From: Cyclobacteriaceae bacterium
GTDB taxonomy: Bacteria > Bacteroidota > Bacteroidia > Cytophagales > Cyclobacteriaceae
NCBI GenBank assembly: GCA_030589835.1
Contig: JAUUZS010000264.1
Coordinates: forward strand, 1 to 6,384
Direction of reading: 5' to 3'
DNA length: 6,384 bases
Positions 1-5,945 of this stretch are shown one piece after another. The position numbers were made by a program, and so were the translations under genes. The notes beneath the pieces are model-generated. The model saw nothing but the letters and a program-made list of their open reading frames with translations, did no database searches and was not told the DNA's origin. Positions within the stretch are counted from its first letter, which is position 1; every line of letters starts with the position of its first letter.

Positions 1-1920
1 AGTACTAGGAATAGGGTAAGCACCACCACTGTAAGGCTGTACATACATATCTTTTGCACTCGTTAGGTTGTATATTCCAACTCCAAAATCAAGGCCTTTA
101 GTAAATAAATTCTCATATGTCAGGTTAATATCACCAACCAAAACATTATCCACTTTATTCAGTATTAACTCCCAATCTGCGTCATACTCGTAGAAGTATT
201 TCTCTGAGGAAAATAAAACTCTAGGATTTAGAAATAAATTTTTCGACAACTTTATATGTGCATTTGTTGTGAATTTATGACCTGGAAGTCCAAGAAATAC
301 TTTGTCATTTCCTGCCACCTTAAATGCTTCTACATCTGCATTACTATTAGGTTTGTAATACGAATAACCGGCATTTAAAAATCCCCAACTTCCTTTATAT
401 TTATAATCAACTTCAAAACCATGTGTACCACTATGTGGAAAATTATCAAAATAATAGTAGTATTCACCAGCTTCAATAAATTCACTATACACAATTACAT
501 CTTTAATTTTTGTATAAAATAAATTTGCTGTTAATATCATATTTTCATTCAATCGATATCCGGTTTCAAATTCAGCTACTTCAAATCGCTCCGGTTTGAT
601 GTCCGGATTAAGATGAACGTTTTCCATGGCAGGAGTTTTAAAGGCCTGGCTATATAATAATTTAACATGCCAATCATTTACCACCTTTGTGAGTGCAATT
701 CTTGGTACAAAAGCCGGATCCACTGCGCTGTGGTCATCATACCGAATGCCTGCAGTGATATTTGCAAATTTGGAATTATAAGTTCCCTGTGCAAAAACCG
801 CAAAATCAGAAAAAGAAATACTGCGTTCTCCATTTCCAAAAACCATATCTTCACTATCTATATAATACGTAGCTTTGTCATTGTAATACTCTGTTCCAAA
901 AACAAAGTTTAGCTTTTCTGAAGCATTATAATTTGCTGTAATATTCCCCGTTATTCTATTATTATGGGTATTATAATCATCAAGATCATCATATAATACA
1001 GGATCAATGTAACTCCAGGGGCGTTGTTGTTTATATTGTACTTTGGGCGTAATTGTCAATTTATCTCCTGCCTTGATTGGGTACGATGCTCCCAGAAAGA
1101 GTCCATTAAACTGGGTATAACCATCGTAACTAAGGTTTGCTATACTCAATTCATCATATATAAACCTAAGATCAAGATTCTTATAATTCATGCCTACATT
1201 TACATTTGATGCTTTCAGGTCTGATTTTTCTTTATAATCTAAAAGTGTTCCATCAATAGCCTGGTACGTTTCGGCACTTTGCTGCCCATTGTTATGGTAT
1301 GCAGAAACACTCATATTGAAATCATCGTTAAATTCTTTACCGAAACTGGCCTGGATATTTTTTCTGACCGAAGTGCCATTTGAAAGTCCATAATTCACCG
1401 AAAATTGTCCTCCATTCAAATCAGCACCATCTTTAGTTGTTACCTTTATCACTGCAAGGCCGGCAACTCCACCATACATAGCTGAACCAGGGCCGCGAAT
1501 GATCTCTATTTTTTTAATATTATCGATAGGTATTCGTTGACTAAATGTAAATGATCCATAGGCTGTCTCATTCAGCGGCTGATCATCTAATAAAATAAGC
1601 ACTTTTCCTTCATAAGCCCAATTACCTCTTATTCCTAAACCAATTGAAAAATCAGTATCAGAACCAAATTCAAAACCTTGCACCATCCTCAGAATATCCA
1701 TAAAATCCCGGGCACCTGAATTCTTAATCTCTTCTGCATCAATATAACTGATGATACCAGGAGATTCTCTTAATGTCGTTCCTTTTCCAGAGGCCACATT
1801 AATTTCTATATTCATTAGCTCTTCCAAAGACAGTTCAAACAATTCCTCATCTGATTCCTGTCCTTTTGCATTGATGTTAAAAATCATCAGTACAATACTC
1901 AAATAAATTATACGCTTCAT
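1..1920 (-). CDS. TonB-dependent outer-membrane receptor, 3' end cut by the window edge
   Basis: Reading the minus strand from ATG at 1920 gives 640 codons without a stop, running off the left edge. Residues 1-21 form a signal peptide (MKRIIYLSIVLMIFNINAKGQ). A short acidic segment with LSLEELMNIEINVASG (about 30-45) follows, a pattern usual at the N-terminus of one receptor subgroup. The plug domain spans about 50-165 (ISYIDAEEI, DILRMVQGFEF, VLILLDDQPL, then IEIIRGPGSAMYGG near 138-151). The rest has the alternating, aromatic-rich pattern of a 22-strand barrel, with a TonB-receptor motif (FKTPAMENVHLNPDIKPER). The visible end (VGIYNLTSAKDMYVQPYSGG...) resembles the stretch before the last strand, so only some 15-20 residues are probably missing. 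Its role would be TonB/ExbBD-powered uptake across the outer membrane; the substrate cannot be read. There is no N-terminal carboxypeptidase-like domain and no SusD partner, so it is not a SusC. The start lies 27 nt after the YfiR-like gene, implying co-transcription. Confidence 0.93.
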   Translation of the reverse strand, partial: MKRIIYLSIVLMIFNINAKGQESDEELFELSLEELMNIEINVASGKGTTLRESPGIISYIDAEEIKNSGARDFMDILRMVQGFEFGSDTDFSIGLGIRGNWAYEGKVLILLDDQPLNETAYGSFTFSQRIPIDNIKKIEIIRGPGSAMYGGVAGLAVIKVTTKDGADLNGGQFSVNYGLSNGTSVRKNIQASFGKEFNDDFNMSVSAYHNNGQQSAETYQAIDGTLLDYKEKSDLKASNVNVGMNYKNLDLRFIYDELSIANLSYDGYTQFNGLFLGASYPIKAGDKLTITPKVQYKQQRPWSYIDPVLYDDLDDYNTHNNRITGNITANYNASEKLNFVFGTEYYNDKATYYIDSEDMVFGNGERSISFSDFAVFAQGTYNSKFANITAGIRYDDHSAVDPAFVPRIALTKVVNDWHVKLLYSQAFKTPAMENVHLNPDIKPERFEVAEFETGYRLNENMILTANLFYTKIKDVIVYSEFIEAGEYYYYFDNFPHSGTHGFEVDYKYKGSWGFLNAGYSYYKPNSNADVEAFKVAGNDKVFLGLPGHKFTTNAHIKLSKNLFLNPRVLFSSEKYFYEYDADWELILNKVDNVLVGDINLTYENLFTKGLDFGVGIYNLTSAKDMYVQPYSGGAYPIPST

Positions 1921-1947
1921 GTCGTTTTTTTTGTTTATAAATTAATT

Positions 1948-2463
1948 CTAAATTAAAATTGCCAGACTTGACAATGCTGAGGATACCTTCAAACCCCTCA
2001 ACTCAGCATTGGACTGATTGAGCTCAAATTTTATTTTACCATCCTTTTCAATAAAGTTGATCACAGATCCTTTACTCGCCATCCCTGGCTGATCAGTTAC
2101 AATAAGTATAGGATTATTTTTATGAGTAGCATTTATTTTGCTTACTACTCCACTTTGTGCAGTGGAAACATAAAGTATGCTGCAATCTCCTATTTCGGAA
2201 GCTGATTTATACTTGATGACTTCCATCGATCTTCCATTGACTACTTTTTTGTTGGATGCCATGGCAGATAATTCTTTATAGATTGATTCATTTCCCAAAA
2301 CACCAATTATCAGTTTTGATTTGTTTTGATCCTCAGGCCATTTCACGTATTTACAAAAGTTATAAACAAACATGCTATGGAATTTTTCCTTTTGCGCCAG
2401 TGCTGGCAAAAAGGAAGCTATCATCATTACTACTCCAATTATCCCGATACTCAAGCTCTTCAT
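1948..2463 (-). CDS. YfiR-family (DUF4154) periplasmic protein
   Basis: This is a complete 171-aa protein with a signal peptide of about 23 residues ending ALA-Q, so it is exported to the periplasm. It shows the YfiR/DUF4154 pattern: FVYNFCKYVKWPED (32-45), LIIGVLGNESIY (51-62), VVNGRSMEVIKY (74-85), a DCSILYV strand (93-99), PILIVTDQPGMASKGSVINF (118-137), KIKFELNQSNA (143-153) and a C-terminal helix LKVSSALSSLAILI. In Pseudomonas, YfiR is the periplasmic inhibitor of the diguanylate cyclase YfiN. No GGDEF partner is visible here, so c-di-GMP control is not shown. Only two cysteines remain in the mature part (37 and 94), fewer than the two disulfide pairs I recall in Pseudomonas YfiR. In many genomes YfiR-like genes sit beside TonB receptors and a sensor kinase, and here the receptor follows directly. 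ATG at 2463 is chosen because it begins the signal peptide. Confidence 0.88.
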   Translation of the reverse strand: MKSLSIGIIGVVMMIASFLPALAQKEKFHSMFVYNFCKYVKWPEDQNKSKLIIGVLGNESIYKELSAMASNKKVVNGRSMEVIKYKSASEIGDCSILYVSTAQSGVVSKINATHKNNPILIVTDQPGMASKGSVINFIEKDGKIKFELNQSNAELRGLKVSSALSSLAILI

Positions 2464-2820
2464 TTTCTTTTATTATTATATCCTATATCTTGATTTTACT
2501 TCTACAATTTTGCAGTTCATTATCACAAATCCATATTGGAATACTTAGATTGGCTCTGCAGGAAGGTGACTATTGGGTTAAAAAAAAGGATATTTAAATT
2601 GAAAAGTAAAGTTGCAGATCACTCAATACATGAAATAACCCTTTAAGAAAAAATAAAATCCTGTGACTATTTTCGATCAACGCACGTGTTTGGTCGATAA
2701 ATTGAGAATATTTTAAGACTAAATTATTATTCCGGTTACCGGTTCACTAAAAAGTGTGGGATTATTAATTATAATACACTACATAAATTACATTAGAATG
2801 ATAATAGTAATGATAACCCC
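2464..2820. other. 357-nt gene-free gap between symporter 3' end and yfiR-like 5' end
   Basis: The gap is AT-rich and no open frame in it looks like a real protein. It should carry the symporter's transcription end and the promoter of the yfiR-receptor operon. I found no full match to the Bacteroidota -33/-7 (TTG / TAnnTTTG) promoter on the minus strand. The nearest is TGGATTTG at 2533-2526, which lacks an upstream TTG at proper spacing. Visible structure is limited to the inverted repeat at 2673-2697, a short direct repeat CCGGTTA/CCGGTT (2732-2744), a 4-bp hairpin CACT-AAAA-AGTG just after it, and a simple AATGATAAT repeat next to the symporter stop. None has a following T-tract on the minus strand, so no intrinsic terminator is called. 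Confidence 0.6.
2673..2697. repeat. Imperfect inverted repeat TCGATCAA-N9-TTGGTCGA
   Basis: The arms at 2673-2680 and 2690-2697 are 8 nt and pair at all positions if read as plus-strand RNA, with one G-U wobble. The 9-nt centre contains the palindrome CACGTG. It lies about 210 nt upstream of the yfiR-like start. It could be a binding site for a dimeric regulator or a chance dyad. It is not followed by a T-tract on either strand, so it does not look like an intrinsic terminator. Confidence 0.35.
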
Positions 2821-4176
2821 TTATTTTTTTAACCGTGCAAAGTAATCAATAGATTCTGCCCTCACTTTTGGAGACAAAAGAATCGCTGAGACGATTGTCG
2901 GTATCGACATCAGGGCATACACGCCATCGATCAGGTTAATGACAATATTTAGTGAAGCAGTTGCGCCGACTATGATGGAAGCGATATAGAAGTAATTGTA
3001 AAACTTGTCATATTTGGTGCCAAAGACAAAGCCAAAACACTTGGTGCCGTAATAAGGAAAGGCAAATAGAGTGGTCATTGCAAAAATGGTGATGCACACG
3101 GTAAGGATATAATGCCCAACGCCGGGAATACCCACAGCAAAGGCCTCAGCGGTCAAACTTACTCCACTCAGGTTTGTATCTTTCCATACTCCCGTGATGA
3201 TCAGTGCCAGGGCTGTCATCGTGCAAATGATAATTGTATCGATAATCGGCCCCAACATAGCCACCAATCCTTCACGAATGGGTTCATTTGTTTTGGCAGC
3301 GCCATGAGCCATCGGTGCGGTACCTAATCCTGCTTCATTGGAAAATGTGCCCCGCTTCACTCCTACTATAATCAAACTTCCCAAAGCTCCTCCAAAAACC
3401 GCATTACCGGAAAAAGCATCCGTGAAAATCAGCTGGATACTGGGGATGATTTGACTCGGCGAGCTAAAAATAATAAACAACACAGATCCTACATACAGCA
3501 CGGTCATCAGCGGCACGAGGCTTCCTGCAACTTTTCCAATGCGCTTTATCCCGCCAAAAATTACCATAGAAGATATGACGATAATAACAATGGCCGTAAT
3601 GAGGTTGGTGGTAAACGATCCTTCAATGCCCATATCTGCCAGCACAATATCCCGGATTGTCTGGGTGTATTGGTTGACCTGAAAAACAGGCAGCACGCCA
3701 ATCATTCCCGCAAGGGAGAAAAAAACTGCAAGCGGTCGCCAATTCCTTCCCAAACCTTCGAGGATCACATACATTGGCCCGCCCTGAAGTTCGCCACGAT
3801 CATCATGCCCACGGTACATGACAGCCAATGAACAAGTAAAATACTTCGTGGCCACACCAAATAGCGCACTCACCCACATCCAGAAAATTGCCCCTGGCCC
3901 ACCTGTTGCAATGGCAACAGCGACACCACTGATGTTTCCCATACCAATGGTTGCAGAAAGGGCGGTAGCCAATGCCTGGTAATGATTGATCTGTCCCGGC
4001 TCATCAGGATTGTCGTACTTTCCCCTCAGGATCTGAAAAGCATGCCCGAAGTAACGGAATGGCAACAACCTCGAATACACCAGGAAATAAAATCCTCCCC
4101 CCAACAGCAAAATCAATAATGGATAGCCCCACATGAATTTGCTAAATGCCGACATCGCCTGGTCTAAATATTCCAA
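2821..4176 (-). CDS. Alanine/glycine:cation symporter family (AGCS) inner-membrane transporter
   Basis: This is a 451-aa polytopic membrane protein, the normal length for AGCS (TC 2.A.25) carriers, which import alanine, glycine or similar small amino acids with Na+ or H+. Family signatures are clear: WGYPLLILLLGGG at 16-28, ATIGMGNISGVAVA at 75-88 (the substrate/cation-binding helix break), GGPGAIFWMW at 92-101, KYFTCSLAVMYR at 111-122, GGPMYVI at 132-138, RGTFSNEAGLGTAPMAHGAA at 275-294, and GLVAMLGPIIDTIIICTM at 303-320. About ten to eleven hydrophobic segments can be picked out. The coordinate start is a TTG codon at 4176; an in-frame TAA lies 9 nt upstream. The first ATG is at 4155 and would give 444 aa (MSAFSKFMWGYPLL), still containing every conserved block. 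Neither has a clear ribosome binding site. The gene stands alone, divergent from the sigma-factor gene. The exact substrate and coupling ion are not determinable. Confidence 0.94.
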   Translation of the reverse strand: MEYLDQAMSAFSKFMWGYPLLILLLGGGFYFLVYSRLLPFRYFGHAFQILRGKYDNPDEPGQINHYQALATALSATIGMGNISGVAVAIATGGPGAIFWMWVSALFGVATKYFTCSLAVMYRGHDDRGELQGGPMYVILEGLGRNWRPLAVFFSLAGMIGVLPVFQVNQYTQTIRDIVLADMGIEGSFTTNLITAIVIIVISSMVIFGGIKRIGKVAGSLVPLMTVLYVGSVLFIIFSSPSQIIPSIQLIFTDAFSGNAVFGGALGSLIIVGVKRGTFSNEAGLGTAPMAHGAAKTNEPIREGLVAMLGPIIDTIIICTMTALALIITGVWKDTNLSGVSLTAEAFAVGIPGVGHYILTVCITIFAMTTLFAFPYYGTKCFGFVFGTKYDKFYNYFYIASIIVGATASLNIVINLIDGVYALMSIPTIVSAILLSPKVRAESIDYFARLKK

Positions 4177-4228
4177 ATTGAGTTAATTAAAAGGTTTTAC
4201 CTGAATTTAATGGAAGATAGTAAATTTT

Positions 4229-4339
4229 GTCAGAAGTCGGAAGACCGAAGACCGAAGTGAAAAAAGGCGAAAAACCAATGCAGGAATAAGAAACATTGAC
4301 ATTTGCTGATTTTGGGATTCATTTCTTCCGACTCCTGAC
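4229..4339. repeat. 111-nt inverted-repeat element with 16-nt arms (GAAGTCGGAAG family)
   Basis: The left arm 4229-4244 (GTCAGAAGTCGGAAGA) and right arm 4324-4339 (TCTTCCGACTCCTGAC) are reverse complements at 15 of 16 positions. The one mismatch becomes a G-U pair in minus-strand RNA, so a full 16-bp stem could form in a leader of the downstream symporter transcript. Inside the left arm a 7-nt tandem unit GAAGACC occurs twice, followed by GAAG (4240-4257). The central part is AT-rich and non-coding. I see no target-site duplication. Similar GAAGTCGGAAG/CCGAAG intergenic repeats are, from memory, frequent in Bacteroidota; whether this one is a mobile miniature element is inference. Confidence 0.65.
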
Positions 4340-4345
4340 TTCGGA

Positions 4346-4366
4346 CCTGCCTGGCCGGCAGGCAGG
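4346..4366. repeat. CCTGCCTG-GCCGG-CAGGCAGG palindromic repeat
   Basis: Perfect 8-nt arms at 4346-4353 and 4359-4366 flank a 5-nt centre, in a GC-rich island within otherwise AT-rich DNA. It translates on the minus strand as the LPAGQAG string that I recall from many spurious Bacteroidota ORFs, marking it as a dispersed repeat. It lies 6 nt outside the right arm of the 111-nt element and may belong to the same compound repeat. A hairpin function (transcript stability or end) is possible but not shown; no T-tract follows. Confidence 0.65.
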
Positions 4367-4605
4367 CTTCTGGCTCTTGGACCAATGTTTTCCATTAAAA
4401 TAACAGTCGAACCAATTTAAATTTAAAATAGCTTTTGCCTTGAGTTAAGTGGAAATAACAAAAATCACCAGACAAATCACAAATACTACTCAAAAGATTA
4501 TAATCCAAAAAAGAAACCTTGGTTTTGCAGCGCAGTTTTGGGATTTGACAGCTTATAGAATTAACAACAATGTAATTTTTAGTTGGATATTTCATGACCT
4601 CTCAA

Positions 4606-4633
4606 CAAATATTAGTTGATATTTGGGTATAAT
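4606..4633 (+). promoter_or_regulatory. Dyad CAAATAT-N6-ATATTTG followed by TATAAT, upstream of the sigma-factor gene
   Basis: Perfect 7-nt inverted arms at 4606-4612 and 4619-4625 are followed at 4628-4633 by TATAAT, which ends 58 nt before the favoured sigma-factor ATG. The right arm also gives GATATTTG, a 7 of 8 match to the Bacteroidota -7 element TAnnTTTG, but no TTG sits at the expected distance upstream. This could be an operator overlapping a promoter. In DNA this AT-rich a chance occurrence is quite possible. Confidence 0.25.
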
Positions 4634-4691
4634 ATTTTTCCCTTATCTTAATTAGGATATTACAGCATTGGGCAAAAAGCGAACAGAAAAT

Positions 4692-5234
4692 ATGAACTCT
4701 TTGGATAAAGCGACTTTTGAAGAATCCTTCAGAAGCTACTTTTCCCCCTTGTGCTCCTTTGCCCAAAAATATATCTATGATCTCGATGAAGCCAAAGACA
4801 TCGTTCACAACGTATTTATTAATCTCTGGAACAAACGCAATGATATTGATTTAGATACTTCACTGAAGTCCTATCTGTTCCAGGGGGTTCATAATCGTTG
4901 CCTGAATTATATTCGGGACCGCAAAAAACTGGTTCAGTATGATGCCCCTCAAAATGAAGCTGAACTCGGGCAATACATCGAATCAAGGGATCACCTGGAA
5001 TCTGAAGAAGCGGAAAGCCGTATCAATCGGGCTTTGGATGACTTGCCGGAAAAATGCAGGGAAATATTTCTGATGAACCGCTTTGATGGATTGAAATACA
5101 GGGAGATTGCCGAAAAGCTAAATATTTCTATAAAAACAGTAGAAACTCAGATGTCCAGGGCATTAAAAACATTGCGGGAACGGCTTTCTGATATGATAAC
5201 GGTGCTTATTTTTTTAATAATTCAAAATCTTTAA
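4692..5234 (+). CDS. ECF-type RNA polymerase sigma-70 factor (Bacteroidota expansion family)
   Basis: This 180-aa sigma factor binds core RNA polymerase and directs it to a small target set, usually held inactive by a membrane anti-sigma factor. Region 2 spans about 9-75 (FEESFRSYFSPLCSFAQKYI, then EAKDIVHNVFINLWNK and SLKSYLFQGVHNRCLNYIRD). A charged linker covers about 80-108. Region 4 spans about 109-166 and includes DLPEKCREIFLMNRFDGLKY and the helix-turn-helix YREIAEKLNISIKTVETQMS. The C-terminus ends in a very hydrophobic tail (MITVLIFLIIQNL, 168-180), a feature I recall in this sigma group. ATG at 4692 is preferred because the first conserved helix begins a few residues in. A TTG at 4668 with AGGA 10 nt upstream would add eight residues (MGKKRTEN). 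A FecR-like anti-sigma gene lies downstream but about 711 nt away, not immediately next as expected. Confidence 0.92.
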   Translation: MNSLDKATFEESFRSYFSPLCSFAQKYIYDLDEAKDIVHNVFINLWNKRNDIDLDTSLKSYLFQGVHNRCLNYIRDRKKLVQYDAPQNEAELGQYIESRDHLESEEAESRINRALDDLPEKCREIFLMNRFDGLKYREIAEKLNISIKTVETQMSRALKTLRERLSDMITVLIFLIIQNL

Positions 5235-5275
5235 TAATGAGTAAGGGTATTTATAAACTTATGTGTGATAGAATG

Positions 5276-5418
5276 GAGGAAGTGGAAGTGGTAGGGGGAA
5301 AAAGTGGCAGTTGGTAGTGGCAGGAGGTAGGAAAAAAGGAGTAGGAGGAGAAAAAAGTAGCAGTTGGCAGTGGCAGGAGGTAGTGGTAGAAGGCAGGTAT
5401 AAAGGAGCAGGAGGAAGG
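5276..5418. repeat. Purine-rich repeat tract with two near-identical 27-nt copies
   Basis: The plus strand is almost wholly G and A with scattered GT and GC. Two copies of a 27-nt unit starting GTGGCAGTTGG or GTAGCAGTTGG lie at 5304-5330 and 5357-5383; they differ at two positions and are spaced 53 nt apart. AGGAGTAGGAGGAG and AGGAGCAGGAGGAAG variants follow at about 5337 and 5403. AGTGGCAG recurs at 5303, 5316 and 5369. The bias leaves long minus-strand frames full of Leu, Pro, Tyr and Ser, which are not genes. The tract fills most of the 236-nt gap between the sigma-factor stop and the four-helix gene; I see no gene or clear promoter there. Confidence 0.75.
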
Positions 5419-5470
5419 AAAAGAGAATATAGCCGTTGAAATGGGTATTGATGGTAAATGAATTAAAAAT

Positions 5471-5851
5471 ATGAATAGTAGCAATCGAGGATTTAAGGAC
5501 TTGAAAGTTTACCAATTAGCGTATGATTTGGCTATGGAAATATTCAATTTGTCCCGGGATTTTCCAAAAGAGGAGAAATACTCCTTGACTGACCAGATGC
5601 GAAGATCATCGAGATCTGTTTGCTCAAATATTGCTGAAGGGTACCGAAAGCGTATTTACCCGAAACACTTTGTTAGCAAAATGACTGATGCAGATGGTGA
5701 AGCTAGTGAGTCTTGCGTTTGGCTGGATTTTGCAAAAGATTGCAATTATATAAATGAAAATATTAATATTGAATTAACTGAAAAATATGATGAAGTGGGT
5801 AGAATGCTAGGGAGTATGATTAATCATCCTGAGAAATTTCTACCGAAGTAG
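5471..5851 (+). CDS. Four-helix-bundle protein, S23/IVP (23S rRNA intervening-sequence protein) family
   Basis: This is a complete 126-aa protein of typical family length with no signal peptide or membrane segment, so it is cytosolic. Helix 1 is FKDLKVYQLAYDLAMEIFNL (8-27). The family hallmark follows: FPKEEKYSLTDQMRRSSRSV (31-50) and CSNIAEGYRKR (51-61). Helix 3 is FVSKMTDADGEASESCVWLD (67-86), then FAKDCNYI (87-94), and helix 4 with YDEVGRMLGSMINHPEKF (106-123). The family is named for ORFs in insertions of some 23S rRNA genes, but most members are free-standing, dispersed and of unknown function. The Avd accessory protein of diversity-generating retroelements shares the fold. Here it lies between a sigma factor and its probable anti-sigma factor, flanked on both sides by repeats, which suggests an inserted cassette. 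ATG at 5471 begins just before the conserved FKDLKVY; the leader is AT-rich without a Shine-Dalgarno site. Confidence 0.9.
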   Translation: MNSSNRGFKDLKVYQLAYDLAMEIFNLSRDFPKEEKYSLTDQMRRSSRSVCSNIAEGYRKRIYPKHFVSKMTDADGEASESCVWLDFAKDCNYINENINIELTEKYDEVGRMLGSMINHPEKFLPK

Positions 5852-5860
5852 ACGAGGAAG

Positions 5861-5922
5861 TTGCAGTTTGCAGTTGCAGTACCGAAATGAACACACTGCC
5901 ACTACTACTTTAAACTGCCACT
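5861..5922. repeat. TTGCAGT direct repeats and inverted CTGCCACT copies after the four-helix gene
   Basis: TTGCAGT occurs at 5861-5867 and 5868-5874, with TGCAGT at 5875-5880. Then CTGCCACT occurs at 5896-5903 and 5915-5922. CTGCCACTAC at 5896-5905 is the exact reverse complement of GTAGTGGCAG at 5314-5323 in the tract before the gene. The four-helix gene is therefore bracketed by inverted copies of one short motif. GAGGAAGT at 5854-5861 also recurs directly at 5276-5283. The cluster fills most of the 94 nt between the four-helix gene and the FecR-like gene. Confidence 0.65.
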
Positions 5923-5945
5923 AAAGAGTTGAAGTAAAAAATAAA

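Larger units (their letters stand above)
4177..4691. other. 515-nt intergenic region between divergent genes, with repeats
   Basis: No convincing gene lies here; short minus-strand frames (62 and 66 codons) are low-complexity translations of the repeats or AT-rich DNA. The left half holds a 111-nt inverted-repeat element and a CCTGCCTG/CAGGCAGG palindrome, described separately. The right half (about 4385-4691) is AT-rich and should carry the promoter of the sigma-factor gene. The symporter promoter should lie in about 4177-4230 or within the repeat. I saw no full TTG/TAnnTTTG pair on either strand. Confidence 0.6.

Noticed and set aside
667..1209. Plus-strand frames of 81 and 61 codons
   Set aside because: Both lie wholly inside the receptor gene on the other strand and resemble no known protein.
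1..1920. SusC-type nutrient receptor
   Set aside because: The protein is about 650 residues, lacks the N-terminal carboxypeptidase-regulatory-like domain and has no SusD neighbour.
2464..2483. TATAAT on the minus strand just before the yfiR-like start as a -10 box
   Set aside because: It lies only about 11-16 nt from the ATG with no -35 or -33 partner; more likely ordinary AT-rich leader.
2700..2820. Intrinsic terminator for the symporter gene
   Set aside because: Only 4-5 bp hairpins (CACT/AGTG and the CCGGTTACCGG region) occur, without a T-tract on the minus strand.
4207..4595. Minus-strand frames of 62 and 66 codons upstream of the symporter
   Set aside because: The first is a translation of the inverted-repeat element and the LPAGQAG palindrome; the second is AT-rich with no recognisable domain.
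5231..5515. Minus-strand open frames of 94 and 77 codons opposite the purine tract
   Set aside because: They are Leu/Pro/Tyr/Ser low-complexity translations produced by the strand bias, overlap the four-helix gene start and match no protein family I know.
5471..5851. Diversity-generating retroelement, because Avd shares the four-helix fold
   Set aside because: No reverse transcriptase and no template/variable repeat pair are visible, and the sequence has the standard S23-family motifs.
5471..5851. Intervening sequence within a 23S rRNA gene
   Set aside because: The flanks encode a sigma factor and an anti-sigma factor; no rRNA sequence is present.
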